Shown here: positions 47,722 to 57,129 of the stretch, piece by piece
Layout: each line of letters begins with the position of its first letter
Position numbering within the stretch: the first letter of the stretch is position 1
NCBI GenBank assembly: GCA_017434525.1
Contig: JAFRFD010000086.1
Coordinates: forward strand, 42,172 to 106,171
Direction: 5' to 3'
Source: Methanobrevibacter sp.
GTDB lineage: Archaea > Methanobacteriota > Methanobacteria > Methanobacteriales > Methanobacteriaceae
DNA length: 64,000 nucleotides
Position numbers and translations under genes: made by a program
Notes under the pieces: generated by a model
The model's database searches: none
What the model was told of the DNA's origin: nothing
What the model saw: the letters and a program-made list of their open reading frames with translations, nothing else

Positions 47722-48496
47722 TGAAGATTTATGCACTGCTTGTAAGGTCTGCCAACAAGTTTGCATCCGCGATAATATTGTGGTTGATGACTTTGCAGTT
47801 GAAACAGAAAACAACTGTTTTGAATGTGGGCATTGTATGGCAGTTTGTAAAGTAGGTGCAATAACTCTTAAATCCTTTGAAGGTCATGAAGATAGAATTT
47901 TAGAGTATAATTCCCATGATATTCCTGTTGAGTATGACGATTTGCTTCAATTTTTAAAGCAAAGAAGATCTATTCGCTGGTTTAAAAATAAAAAAATTAG
48001 TAAGGAAACTTTTGATAAATTATTTGAAGGAGCATATTATTCGCCATCTGCTCAAAATGTTCAGGATGTTGAATTTGTAGTTTTAGATGAAAAATTGGAT
48101 GAATTCATGGAAATTGTCTATGATATTATTAAGGTTAAAGAAGATGAATTTTTCAGGATAAAAGAATTTGGAGATTATTTGAAAGATTCATCAATAAAAG
48201 AATTTCATCCACTATTGTGGGGCGGAAAACAACTTATTTTAACATTTTCTACTGATAAAACAAGTGCTGTTATAGCGAATACTCGAATGGAACTACTTGC
48301 ATATTCATTAGGTCTTGGTGGTTTTTATTCATTGTTTATATTAAAAGCTGATGAAATTAATCATGAAAAATTGATGGAGTTTTTCCCAGGGATTGACTCT
48401 TCTAAACACATGTATTCTTCTTTTATCATTGGTTATCCTAAAGTTAGATTTAGAAGAACAATTCCTCACAAGGACATAAATATCAACTATATGTGA
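47699..48496 (+). CDS. Ferredoxin-nitroreductase fusion protein
   Basis: The 265-residue protein joins two domains. Residues 1-60 have two 4Fe-4S cluster motifs (CTACKVCQQVC, then CFECGHCMAVC), and residues 80-265 form a nitroreductase-type flavin domain (LKQRRSIRWFKNKKIS, with the first arginines binding FMN, and YYSPSAQNVQDVEFVV near 115). Electrons could flow from the clusters to FMN. Such fusions are common in anaerobes, with mostly unknown substrates. The ATG at 47699 lies inside the upstream gene; a TTG at 47705 is an alternative start. Confidence 0.9.
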   Translation: MVLKLKINEDLCTACKVCQQVCIRDNIVVDDFAVETENNCFECGHCMAVCKVGAITLKSFEGHEDRILEYNSHDIPVEYDDLLQFLKQRRSIRWFKNKKISKETFDKLFEGAYYSPSAQNVQDVEFVVLDEKLDEFMEIVYDIIKVKEDEFFRIKEFGDYLKDSSIKEFHPLLWGGKQLILTFSTDKTSAVIANTRMELLAYSLGLGGFYSLFILKADEINHEKLMEFFPGIDSSKHMYSSFIIGYPKVRFRRTIPHKDININYM

Positions 48497-48611
48497 CTAT
48501 TGGATATTTTTTACTTATCTTTTCCATTTTTCTATTTTACGTTTTATAAACCTAAATCTATTTAATTTGCAACGACAATAAATTTTATATAATAATAACG
48601 GTTGTGATATT

Positions 48612-51104
48612 ATGGTCAAACATAAACATATGGATCTACCAATTGAGGGAATGCACTGTGCTTCCTGTGTTTTAAGTGTAAATAAGACATTTGGTAAAAT
48701 TGAAGGTGTTGAAGAGGTAGATGCAGACTTATCAGCAAATAAATTACATATTACTGTTGACACTAAAAAAATTTCCTATGAGGAAATGGAAAGATTAGTG
48801 AAAAATCTTGGTTTTGAACTCCACACAGATGAAATGACTTTAAGAATCCAAGGAATGCACTGTGCTTCATGTACAATGAATGTTGAAAACTTTTTAATTA
48901 GGTTAGATGGTATTTTCGATGTAAAAGCAGACCTGACATCACAATCAGCAAAAATAAGATACGATTCTTCTAAAGTTACATTGGATGAGATAGAAAAAGT
49001 CATAGACTCATTGGGCTTTGAACTTTTGGGCGTGGAAGGACAAACAGAAATCGATGAAGAGGCAATATACCAACAGGATTTGGCTGAAAAACGTAATAGA
49101 ATTATAGTTGGATTAATAGCTTCAGCCATTTTAATGATTCTCATGTTTACAATGTGGGATCCTTTATCAGGAATAGTAAACAGTTTAAATCAATCTACAG
49201 GACTTAATATATCTTCTGTGGGCGTATTATCATTACTTGTAAGTATAGGTCCTTTTTTATATGTTTCATTGCCGATTCTAAAAGCTGGAATCAATGGTTT
49301 GATGCATAAGAACTTGAATATGGACGTAATGTATTCAATGGGTATCATGGTGGCATATGTATCAAGTATCCTTGGAACATTTCATATAGTTTTAGACCAT
49401 TCTTTCATGTTTTATGACTCAGCAGTAATGCTTCCCGCATTCTTAATGATTGGAAGATATCTCGAGGCAAGAGCAAAAAAGAGAACTTCAGATTCTATTC
49501 GCGAATTAATAGGTCTTCAGCCAACAGTAGCAACAGCCATTGAACTTGACGATGCAGGTGAAATAATATCACAAAAAGAGGTGTCAATAGCCGATATTGA
49601 AATTGATGATTTGCTTTTAGTAAAACCTGGTGAAAAAATCCCTGTCGATGGTGATGTTGTAGGCGGGGAGTCCTATGTTGATGAATCAATGATCAACGGT
49701 GAACCTATTCCTAAAGTCAAAAAGGATGGGGAAGAAGTCTTTGCAGGAACCATTAATCAGGATGGTGTTTTACACATTAAAGCTCAAAAAATCGGAAAAG
49801 AAACTGTATTGTCAAATATTATTCGATTAGTCGAAAAAGCACAGTCTTCAAGACCTCCTGTTCAAAAATTTGCAAATACCATAGTATCATATTTCATTCC
49901 GGTCATTTTAACAATAGCTATTGCAGTGTTCTTAATATGGTATTTTGTATTGGGGGCATCATTATTATTTTCATTAACATGTCTGATTTCAATTTTAGTG
50001 GTAGCGTGTCCATGTGCGTTAGGACTAGCCACTCCAACAGCAGTTACAGTTGGTGTTGGAAGGGCTGCTGAGTTTGGTATTCTGATTAAAAACGGAGACA
50101 CTTTGGAAAATGCAGGCCAAATTGATGTAGCAGCATTTGATAAAACAGGAACAATCACTGATGGAAAACCTGAAGTGGATGATATAATATCTTATGGAGT
50201 TCCAGATGATGAATTGATTAAAATTGCAGCCAGTGTTGAGCAAAATTCAAATCACCCTATTGCAAAAGCCATTGTAAATAAAGCCAAAGAATTGAATCTG
50301 GATTTGGATCAAACCAGCGAATTTGAAAATGTAACTGGTAAGGGCTTAAAGGCTAATTTAAATGGCAATGATGTTTTTGCAGGTAATTTGGCATTAATGC
50401 AGGCTAATGAAATCGATGTTTCTAATGAAGTAGTGGATAAATATCACGAACTCGAATCTCAAAGCAAAACAATCATCTTTTTAGCATGTGACAAATCTGT
50501 AAAAGGTATCTTAAGCTTATCTGATAAAATCAAAGCCAATTCTAAAAGAACTATTGAAGAGTTACACAAGATGGGTGTTGAAACCTACATGTTGACTGGA
50601 GACAATGAATCCACTGCACTAAACGTAGCTCATGAAGTGGGAATAGATAATGTCCGTGCAGGTGTTTTACCAGAAAATAAACTTGACATAGTAAAGGAAA
50701 CTCAGGCAAACCATACCAAGAAGGTGTTGTTTGTTGGAGATGGCATTAACGATGCTCCAGCATTAACACAAGCTGATATAGGTGTGGCTATGGGTAATGG
50801 AACTGACATTGCTATGGAAAGTGGTGATATTGTTGTTATGGAAGGAGATTTGGAAAATGTAGTTGCCGCAGTTCAGTTTTCTAAAAAAGTAATGAGAAGA
50901 ATTAAGGAAAATATTTTCTGGGCATTCGCTTATAACTCTATTTTGATTCCAGTAGCGGCAGGTGTATTGTATCCTACATTTGGAATAACATTTAAACCGG
51001 CATTGGCGGGTTTAGCTATGGCAATGAGTTCAGTAACGGTCATAACTCTTTCATTAATGCTTAAGAGATATGTTCCTGAAATAAAAAGAAAAAGTAAAAA
51101 TTAA
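48612..51104 (+). CDS. copA: Copper-exporting P-type ATPase CopA
   Basis: The 830-residue P1B-type pump exports Cu(I) from the cell. It has two N-terminal heavy-metal domains, each with MHCASC (near residues 15 and 81), then membrane helices from about 150. The metal-path motif CPC is in ACPCALGLATP near 462, the phosphorylated aspartate in FDKTGTIT near 510, HP in NSNHPIAKAI near 550, and the hinge GDGINDAP near 720. The actuator loop reads NGEPIP in place of the common TGEP. Length is full. GTGAT precedes the ATG. No copper regulator is adjacent. Confidence 0.95.
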   Translation: MVKHKHMDLPIEGMHCASCVLSVNKTFGKIEGVEEVDADLSANKLHITVDTKKISYEEMERLVKNLGFELHTDEMTLRIQGMHCASCTMNVENFLIRLDGIFDVKADLTSQSAKIRYDSSKVTLDEIEKVIDSLGFELLGVEGQTEIDEEAIYQQDLAEKRNRIIVGLIASAILMILMFTMWDPLSGIVNSLNQSTGLNISSVGVLSLLVSIGPFLYVSLPILKAGINGLMHKNLNMDVMYSMGIMVAYVSSILGTFHIVLDHSFMFYDSAVMLPAFLMIGRYLEARAKKRTSDSIRELIGLQPTVATAIELDDAGEIISQKEVSIADIEIDDLLLVKPGEKIPVDGDVVGGESYVDESMINGEPIPKVKKDGEEVFAGTINQDGVLHIKAQKIGKETVLSNIIRLVEKAQSSRPPVQKFANTIVSYFIPVILTIAIAVFLIWYFVLGASLLFSLTCLISILVVACPCALGLATPTAVTVGVGRAAEFGILIKNGDTLENAGQIDVAAFDKTGTITDGKPEVDDIISYGVPDDELIKIAASVEQNSNHPIAKAIVNKAKELNLDLDQTSEFENVTGKGLKANLNGNDVFAGNLALMQANEIDVSNEVVDKYHELESQSKTIIFLACDKSVKGILSLSDKIKANSKRTIEELHKMGVETYMLTGDNESTALNVAHEVGIDNVRAGVLPENKLDIVKETQANHTKKVLFVGDGINDAPALTQADIGVAMGNGTDIAMESGDIVVMEGDLENVVAAVQFSKKVMRRIKENIFWAFAYNSILIPVAAGVLYPTFGITFKPALAGLAMAMSSVTVITLSLMLKRYVPEIKRKSKN

Positions 51105-51126
51105 TTGGTCTATTGATCAATTAATT
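51099..51126. terminator. Inverted repeat between copA and the convergent membrane-protein gene
   Basis: AATTAATTG at 51099-51107 pairs with CAATTAATT at 51118-51126 around a ten-base loop. It covers the stop codons of both convergent genes, which are only five bases apart, and so probably ends transcription in both directions. Confidence 0.5.
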
Positions 51127-51961
51127 CTAATTTTAATTTTCCAAGTTTTGGTGCAAGGAAATTATAGAAGATTGCGATAAGCGCACCGTTAATGAATGCA
51201 CCAACAAATCCTCCAATGATATTTCCAAGGGAAGTTAGTATATCTCCTCCACTTATTAATGTAATAAGTGCAAGAATTAAGTTTAAAACACCTCCAACGA
51301 CTGCAAAAACAATAGCTAATTTTAAAACATCAACAGAATCGATTGCAGTCATGTTGTCTTGGTTGGATAAGGTTACAACAGCTCCTCTTCCGGTATTTGC
51401 AAGAATGTTGTAAATGTAACATCCAAGCAAAACAAAGACGAAAGTAATGATAAATGTGCCAAAAATAATCATAGCAATTATTGTAGGTTGGCTTAAAAGC
51501 ATTAAGAATTGATAAAGGCTATATGCTAATAATTGTTGGCTAGAATACATTAAGGTCTGAATAATTGAGTTGAGCAATAGTGGGAACAAAAATACTGAAA
51601 CCAAGTATAATAAAATTACCTGTATTGTAATAATCATTGAAACAATGATTGAAGTCTCAGTAGGTGAGACCTTAACGATTTCTTTATCATCTTTGAAGGC
51701 TATTTTTATTGTATTAATCTTTTTTGTTAAAAAGTTATAAAGGAAACCTTGACAGAATGCATTATATACGGTATACATTAAAGTTCCTATAATAATGGTT
51801 GAAATAATGTAAATTACGCCCGCAATGGCTTGAGGACTCGCAATTCCAATTCCCACAACTAAAACTATTGAGGATATTATTGAAAATAATACTGCAATAG
51901 CGGTTGAAATTATTGTGTAGGAAGCCAAATCAATTGATTTTAACTCTTTAAAGCTACTCAT
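51110..51961 (-). CDS. Conserved membrane protein of unknown function
   Basis: The 283-residue protein has about six or seven hydrophobic segments: two near residues 15-75, three near 105-190 and two near 215-270 with glycine-rich helices (GGVLNLILALITLISGG, GNIIGGFVGAFINGALIAIFYN). The short MSSFKELKSIDLASY head is cytoplasmic. No family is recognised with confidence. ATG 51961 is chosen since AGGTGG stands four bases before it; starts further upstream would lie deeper in purB. It overlaps nothing and comes after purB in the same operon, whose stop is nine bases upstream. Confidence 0.75.
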   Translation of the reverse strand: MSSFKELKSIDLASYTIISTAIAVLFSIISSIVLVVGIGIASPQAIAGVIYIISTIIIGTLMYTVYNAFCQGFLYNFLTKKINTIKIAFKDDKEIVKVSPTETSIIVSMIITIQVILLYLVSVFLFPLLLNSIIQTLMYSSQQLLAYSLYQFLMLLSQPTIIAMIIFGTFIITFVFVLLGCYIYNILANTGRGAVVTLSNQDNMTAIDSVDVLKLAIVFAVVGGVLNLILALITLISGGDILTSLGNIIGGFVGAFINGALIAIFYNFLAPKLGKLKLELIDQ

Positions 51962-51969
51962 TATCCCAC

Positions 51970-53319
51970 CTAGAACCAATCTTTGGATTTTTCAAGCAAT
52001 TCATCAATGATTATTGAAATGGAGCCGACATATGTGTGAGGATCCATTATCTTTTCAACATCTTCTTCGGTCAAGTATTTTTGAACTTCTTCGTCTTCTA
52101 GAATTAATTCGCCTAACAACAATTTTTCCTTATTGGCTTTAATTGCATTTTTCCTTACAATTCCATATGCGGTTTGTTTTCCCATTCCAGCACGGGTAAG
52201 TTCCGCCATCAATCTTTCAGCCATGATTAAACCGTTAGTCAGATTTAAGTTTCTTTCGATATTTTCATCATAGAATATTAGATTGTTCATTAATTTTATT
52301 GTTAGATTGAGAATGTAATCAGTTAAAATACAGCTTTCAGGAAACATTATTCTTTCACATGAGGAGTTGGTCAAGTCTCTTTCGTGCCAAAGTGGATTGT
52401 TGTCTAAAGCCGCATTTACATAGGATTTAATGATTCTTGCAACACCGCAGATTCTTTCAGCAGTAATAGGATTCATTTTGTGAGGCATAGTGCTGCTTCC
52501 CACCTGCTTTTCAGGATCAAAGAACTCACCAACTTCCATAAGTTCAGTTCTTTGTAGGCTTCTAATTTCTAATCCAATTTTATCTAAGGTACTTGCAATA
52601 TTAGCTAAAACACTGATAAATTCTACGTGGTTGTCTCTTTGAACAACTTGGTTTGTAATTGTTGCTGCAGGAAGTCCTAATATTTCTGCAACGGTTTTAT
52701 GGATTTCCCATCCTTGTTCACCTAATGCAGCAGTAGTTCCAACTGCACCATCCATCATGCCAATACAAACATTTTCTTCAGCATGCTCTAATCTTACGTA
52801 TTGTCTGTGGAGTTCATCAGCCCAAATACCAAATTTCATACCATATGTTGTTGGAAGCGCATGTTGGCCGTGAGTACGTCCGATACATACTTTCATTTTA
52901 TTTTCTTCGGTTAATTTGAGCATTATTTTAGTTAGTCTTTCTAATTTTTCTTTTAATACCGCAATGGAATCTTTTATAAGTAATGAATTTGAACTGTCTA
53001 CAATATCATTAGATGTAGCTCCAAAGTGCACATATTCACCCGCACCATTTTCACAAACTTCAGTTATTGATTTGGATAATGCGGCAATGTCGTGATTTGT
53101 TTCAGCTTCGATTTCTTTCATTCTTTCTAGTTTTACATAATCCGTATTGGCTTTAGCAGCGATTTCATCAGCAACTTCTTGTGGGATAATGCCAAGTTTT
53201 CCTTCGGCTTGAGCCAATGCAGATTCTACATCTAACATTTTTTGCAGTTTATTTTCTTCTTCCCAGATTTTTTTCATTTCTGGGGTACCATACCTAAATT
53301 CAATTGGGTGTATAGCCAT
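51970..53319 (-). CDS. purB: Adenylosuccinate lyase
   Basis: The 449-residue enzyme catalyses two fumarate-releasing steps in purine synthesis: SAICAR to AICAR, and adenylosuccinate to AMP. Signatures are RTHGQHALPTTYG near residue 148 (a catalytic histidine), TSNDIVDSSNS near 102, and the superfamily loop GSSTMPHKMNPI near 272, which is complete. Length is normal for the archaeal form. It starts at ATG 53319; the AT-rich leader shares the 149-base gap with the divergent XRE regulator gene. Confidence 0.96.
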   Translation of the reverse strand: MAIHPIEFRYGTPEMKKIWEEENKLQKMLDVESALAQAEGKLGIIPQEVADEIAAKANTDYVKLERMKEIEAETNHDIAALSKSITEVCENGAGEYVHFGATSNDIVDSSNSLLIKDSIAVLKEKLERLTKIMLKLTEENKMKVCIGRTHGQHALPTTYGMKFGIWADELHRQYVRLEHAEENVCIGMMDGAVGTTAALGEQGWEIHKTVAEILGLPAATITNQVVQRDNHVEFISVLANIASTLDKIGLEIRSLQRTELMEVGEFFDPEKQVGSSTMPHKMNPITAERICGVARIIKSYVNAALDNNPLWHERDLTNSSCERIMFPESCILTDYILNLTIKLMNNLIFYDENIERNLNLTNGLIMAERLMAELTRAGMGKQTAYGIVRKNAIKANKEKLLLGELILEDEEVQKYLTEEDVEKIMDPHTYVGSISIIIDELLEKSKDWF

Positions 53320-53400
53320 TTTTTATCAACTCATTTTTTAATTAATAACATATTATAATTATCTAATTTTCTCTATATTATATTTTGGTAGTACAAAACA

Positions 53401-53460
53401 TTTATATATGCTTTATTTAGAGAGATTATAACAACCCCTATGACCACAGGTTATGGGAGG
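53401..53460 (+). promoter_or_regulatory. Promoter and RNA hairpin in front of the XRE regulator gene
   Basis: TTTATATATG at 53401-53410 is a TATA box, placing transcription start near 53431. Directly after, CCTATGACC at 53437-53445 can pair with GGTTATGGG at 53449-53457 (nine pairs, two of them G-U, plus a three-base loop). The right arm contains the first three bases of the GGGAGG ribosome binding site at 53455-53460. A hairpin here could cover that site, or the DNA could be the operator of the regulator. Both are inferred. Confidence 0.45.
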
Positions 53461-53468
53461 CTGAGTAT

Positions 53469-53672
53469 ATGGAAACAAAAATACGGCAATTGCGCCAGAA
53501 AAAAGGCATTACTCAACAGGAATTAGCTGAATCTGTTGGTGTAACTCGTCAAACAATCAATGCTTTAGAAAACGCTCGTTATAATCCTTCCTTATTGTTG
53601 GCCTATAGAATTACAAAGATTTTAGGCGAAAATGCTATAGAAGATGTTTTTGTCTTTAATGAAGATGATTGA
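53469..53672 (+). CDS. Small XRE-family HTH transcriptional regulator
   Basis: The 67-residue protein is essentially one Cro/C1-type helix-turn-helix: [38 protein letters not shown] covers residues 5-43, with the recognition helix near 25-35, and [17 protein letters not shown] closes the domain. It is the short YozG-like kind, which often controls a neighbouring membrane-protein gene or itself. The strong GGGAGG ribosome binding site is partly within a hairpin. A CPBP protease gene follows after about 100 bases and is its most likely target along with its own promoter. Confidence 0.92.
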   Translation: METKIRQLRQKKGITQQELAESVGVTRQTINALENARYNPSLLLAYRITKILGENAIEDVFVFNEDD

Positions 53673-53769
53673 ATGAGATTTCGAATTAGTGCTAATTAAC
53701 GGCTATTTAGGTTAATATGTATGCTGTTTTATTTTTAGAATTTTTTTAAATTAACTTTTTTTGGGTATT

Positions 53770-54540
53770 ATGTCTTTATTTAATGATAATCTTAAAAATA
53801 TAAAAATTAGAAACCTGGCTATTTTTATTTTAGTTTCTTTTTCGGTTTTATTTATTTTAGGCAGGTTATCATTTCCAATAAATGAAAAATGGTTGTATGT
53901 TGCACTCCTTCTTTATTTTATTTTCAAACTTAGGGATTCCATTTTTGATTTTAAAACGGATCTAATGAATGTTTTTTCAAAAATTCAGCTGAAATATATC
54001 TTAATAATAGTATTCACCAATATTTTCTTTTCATATGGTATGTTGTATTTGACAAACGGCCTGATCGGATACTTTCCGTCATTAAATTTTCTTCTTGGAT
54101 TTTCAATTCCTTCAATGTCAATTTTAGATGGTTTGCCTCTTCTAGGTGTATTTATTTCTACGGTGGTTATTTCTCCAATAGTGGAAGAGTTAATCTTTAG
54201 GGGAGTTTTGTTGAATAGATTAAGGTTAATCACTCCCGTAATTTTTTCACTTTTAGCTTCATCACTATTGTTTGGAGCCCTCCATAGCTTTGGAAGCATA
54301 ATTTCAGCATTTGTATTTGGAATTTGCATGGGCATTTTATATATTAAAACCAATAATATTTGCGTTCCTATCTTGGCTCATTTTTTAAACAATCTGTTTG
54401 CTGAAATAATTAAACTGTTAGACTTTGGCAATCTTTTATTTACGAATGGCGAAGTGATGTCTGTTGTAGGCATATTGGCAATAGTTTCATTTGTAATTTT
54501 GTTAGGTTCAATAATTAAAGAATGGAATAAAATTAAATAA
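53770..54540 (+). CDS. CPBP-family intramembrane metalloprotease
   Basis: The 256-residue membrane protein has about seven or eight hydrophobic segments and the conserved Abi/CPBP motifs: VEELIFRGVLLNRL near residue 138 (EExxxR), ALHSFGSI near 172 (first histidine) and AHFLNNLFA near 207 (second histidine). These are the catalytic residues of the Rce1-like glutamic-type proteases; in bacteria some process bacteriocins or confer self-immunity. The ATG at 53770 follows an unusual TTGGGTATT; a TTG at 53761 is possible. It lies downstream of the XRE gene. Confidence 0.87.
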   Translation: MSLFNDNLKNIKIRNLAIFILVSFSVLFILGRLSFPINEKWLYVALLLYFIFKLRDSIFDFKTDLMNVFSKIQLKYILIIVFTNIFFSYGMLYLTNGLIGYFPSLNFLLGFSIPSMSILDGLPLLGVFISTVVISPIVEELIFRGVLLNRLRLITPVIFSLLASSLLFGALHSFGSIISAFVFGICMGILYIKTNNICVPILAHFLNNLFAEIIKLLDFGNLLFTNGEVMSVVGILAIVSFVILLGSIIKEWNKIK

Positions 54541-54562
54541 TAAGGAATATAGATATTTTAAC

Positions 54563-54961
54563 ATGGATTTAAAAAAAATTGGAATTCTTTTAATATTTGT
54601 CGGGATTGTTTTAACGGTCATGTTTATTAATAACGATAAGATTTTTGTTCCTGCATTGACAGTCACTGTTTTAGGATTTTTCGTAACTGTCGTTGGTTTT
54701 GTAACTGAAATTAGAAAGCAGAAGATAATCAATGATAGGTTGGATAAAGATATCAGTTCTATTCTTCAGCCTTTGATTACCAAATACTCAAATTTAAACA
54801 AGCAATATCGCAGCGAATTTGAAGGTGAAGAGTATAATCAAAAAAGATTACAATTAAATAGGGATTTAGAAAAGGAAATAAATGAAAAACTTCCTTATTT
54901 GTCAAGCAGGGAAATTAAAAAGATTGTTATTCAGTTTTCAAAAGAACAGGATAAAATGTAA
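54563..54961 (+). CDS. Small membrane protein with a coiled-coil tail
   Basis: The 132-residue protein has two membrane helices (residues about 5-20 and 27-48), then a charged soluble tail rich in lysine, glutamate and glutamine (about 50-132), largely helical, with no obvious signature. The function and family are unknown. It follows the CPBP gene by 22 bases on the same strand, so it may share its transcript and task. Its stop is 90 bases before the trpE start, and the trp promoter elements lie in that gap. Confidence 0.66.
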   Translation: MDLKKIGILLIFVGIVLTVMFINNDKIFVPALTVTVLGFFVTVVGFVTEIRKQKIINDRLDKDISSILQPLITKYSNLNKQYRSEFEGEEYNQKRLQLNRDLEKEINEKLPYLSSREIKKIVIQFSKEQDKM

Positions 54962-54988
54962 TTATATTTTTTTTCCAAATATTTATAA

Positions 54989-55034
54989 TGTACAAAAAAT
55001 GACAACAAGGTTTTAAATAGTACATTATATAAAT
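54989..55034 (+). promoter_or_regulatory. Promoter of the trp operon with TGTACA (TRP-box-like) sites
   Basis: TGTACA lies at 54989-54994 and a close variant, AGTACA, at 55019-55024. It abuts a TATA box, TTATATAAAT, at 55025-55034, from which transcription would start near the trpE ATG at 55052, giving a leaderless or nearly leaderless message. In Methanothermobacter the repressor TrpY binds TGTACA boxes around the trp promoter, so tryptophan control by a TrpY relative is inferred. No trpY-like gene lies next to the operon here. Confidence 0.6.
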
Positions 55035-55051
55035 TATTATTTAGTGATAAA

Positions 55052-56548
55052 ATGTTTTCCCCAAGTATAGAAGAAGCAAAAAATATTTCAAAAAATAAGG
55101 AGTTTAAGCGCATACCGATATCATATGAATTATTTTCGGATATAGCCACTCCAATAGAGGTTTTAAGAGTTTTAAAAGGAATTAGTAATCATTGTTACAT
55201 GTTGGAAAGTATTGAAGATGCCGAAAAATGGGGAAGATATTCTTTTTTAGGTTTTAATCCGCTTTTAGAGTTCACATGTCAAGACGGTGTTGTTAAAATC
55301 AAAGGCAGTGAAGACTTTGAGGAGTTTAATGATGATGAGGTAATTATTAAGACAGATAATCCCAGTGAAATCATTAAAGATTTGGTTAATAAGAACAAAT
55401 CTCCAAAACTGGATTATCTGCCGCCATTTACCGGGGGATTTGTAGGATATTTTGCTTATGATTATATTAAATATGCAGAACCTTCCCTAAATCTTGATGC
55501 CGAAAATCAAGATCAGTTTAAAGACATTGATTTGATGTTATTCGATAAGGTCATAGCTTTTGATAATTTTAAACAAAAAATTATTCTAATTTCCAATATA
55601 AAAACTGATGATTTGGAGAGTAACTATAAAAAGGCATGTGATGATTTAAAAAAACTCGCTGATTTAATTAAAAATGGAAAAAAAGTAGAAATCGAGCCAT
55701 TACAATTAAAATCAGATTTTAACCCTGTTTTTTCACGTGAAAAATATTGTGACATGGTGTTGAAAGCTAAAGATTACATTAAGGAAGGAGATATCTTCCA
55801 GGTGGTTTTATCAAATAGGATAGAAGCGGAAATATCTGGAAGCCTTTTTGACACTTATAGGGTGTTAAGAACAACTAATCCTTCTCCATACATGTTCTAT
55901 TTCTCAAGTAATGATATTGAGATAGCAGGTGCTTCTCCGGAAACATTAGTTAAATTAACAGATAAACAATTATACACTTTTCCTCTAGCGGGAACAAGGC
56001 CTCGTGGAAAAACTGAAGAGGAAGATTTGCAACTTGAAAAAGAATTACTTGCCGATGAAAAGGAATTGGCAGAACATAATATGTTGGTGGATTTAGGTAG
56101 AAATGATATTGGAAGAATATCTGAAATAGGATCTGTCAGTGTTGATAAATATTTGTCCATTGAAAGATTTTCACATGTGATGCATATTGGGTCCACTGTT
56201 AGCGGAACTTTAAGAAGTGATTTGGACTCTCTTGTAGCTATCGATTCAATTCTACCTGCAGGAACTTTATCTGGCGCTCCAAAAATAAGGGCTTGTGAGA
56301 TTATTAATGAACTAGAAGATAATAAACGTGGAATTTATGGTGGAGCTATTGGATATGTTGACTTAAGTGGAAACATTGATACCTGTATTTCAATTAGAAT
56401 AGCATTTGCAAGAAATGATAAGGTGTTCATACGTTCTGGCGCAGGAATAGTTGCAGATAGTGTGCCTGATAAAGAATTTGATGAGTGTTTGAACAAAGCA
56501 GCAGCCGTAATCAATGCATTAAAAATTGCAGATGGAGGGATAGAATGA
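55052..56548 (+). CDS. trpE: Anthranilate synthase component I
   Basis: The 498-residue subunit makes anthranilate from chorismate and ammonia supplied by TrpG. The N-terminal half carries the tryptophan-sensing region (YMLESIEDAEKWGRYSFLGF near residue 50), and the chorismate-binding half has SPSPYMFYF-like TNPSPYMFYF near 273, AGTRPRGKTEEED near 309, and the LVDLGRNDIGR segment near 344. Length is normal. It heads the seven-gene trpEGDCFBA operon. There is no ribosome binding site upstream, in keeping with a leaderless message from the TATA box at 55025-55034. Confidence 0.97.
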   Translation: MFSPSIEEAKNISKNKEFKRIPISYELFSDIATPIEVLRVLKGISNHCYMLESIEDAEKWGRYSFLGFNPLLEFTCQDGVVKIKGSEDFEEFNDDEVIIKTDNPSEIIKDLVNKNKSPKLDYLPPFTGGFVGYFAYDYIKYAEPSLNLDAENQDQFKDIDLMLFDKVIAFDNFKQKIILISNIKTDDLESNYKKACDDLKKLADLIKNGKKVEIEPLQLKSDFNPVFSREKYCDMVLKAKDYIKEGDIFQVVLSNRIEAEISGSLFDTYRVLRTTNPSPYMFYFSSNDIEIAGASPETLVKLTDKQLYTFPLAGTRPRGKTEEEDLQLEKELLADEKELAEHNMLVDLGRNDIGRISEIGSVSVDKYLSIERFSHVMHIGSTVSGTLRSDLDSLVAIDSILPAGTLSGAPKIRACEIINELEDNKRGIYGGAIGYVDLSGNIDTCISIRIAFARNDKVFIRSGAGIVADSVPDKEFDECLNKAAAVINALKIADGGIE

Positions 56549-57129
56549 TTTTATTGATTGATAACTATGATAGTTTTTCATTTAATCTGTTTCAATTAAT
56601 TGGGGAGGTCAATTCAGATATTAAAGTCGTAAGAAATGATAAAATAACTATCGAAGAAATCACTGAATTGAATCCGGATTGTATTTTTTTATCCCCCGGC
56701 CCTGGAAAACCTGAAAATGCCGGAATCTGTGTTGATGTCGTATTGAATTTTCATGATAAGATTCCAATTTTAGGAGTTTGTTTGGGCCATCAGGCTATTT
56801 GTGAAGCCTTTGGAGGAACAATATCTCATGCGTCAAGATTGATGCATGGTAAATCCTCAAAAATTTCACTTGATTATGATTTCATTTTTAAAGAATTGCC
56901 GTCTGAGATTAGTGTTGGAAGATATCATTCTTTAAGTTTAGTAAAGGATACTCTTCCAGATTGTTTAGAAGTCATATCTAAATCAAAAGACGATGGTGAA
57001 ATCATGGCTGTAAAACATAAGGATTTCAATGTTTACGGTCTTCAATTTCATCCTGAATCAATTTTAACTCCTGACGGCTTAACAATTATTAGAAATTTTA
57101 TAGAAAAAGTTAATAGAGGAATTTTATGA
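56545..57129 (+). CDS. trpG: Anthranilate synthase component II (glutamine amidotransferase)
   Basis: The 194-residue glutaminase supplies ammonia to TrpE. The catalytic cysteine lies in GVCLGHQAICEAFGG near residue 78, and the histidine-glutamate pair in QFHPESIL near 170. DNYDSFSFNL at the start and SPGPGKPENAG near 53 are typical. The ATG at 56545 overlaps the trpE stop (ATGA) with GGAGGGA upstream; earlier in-frame starts would lie inside trpE. It is not fused to TrpD. Confidence 0.96.
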   Translation: MILLIDNYDSFSFNLFQLIGEVNSDIKVVRNDKITIEEITELNPDCIFLSPGPGKPENAGICVDVVLNFHDKIPILGVCLGHQAICEAFGGTISHASRLMHGKSSKISLDYDFIFKELPSEISVGRYHSLSLVKDTLPDCLEVISKSKDDGEIMAVKHKDFNVYGLQFHPESILTPDGLTIIRNFIEKVNRGIL

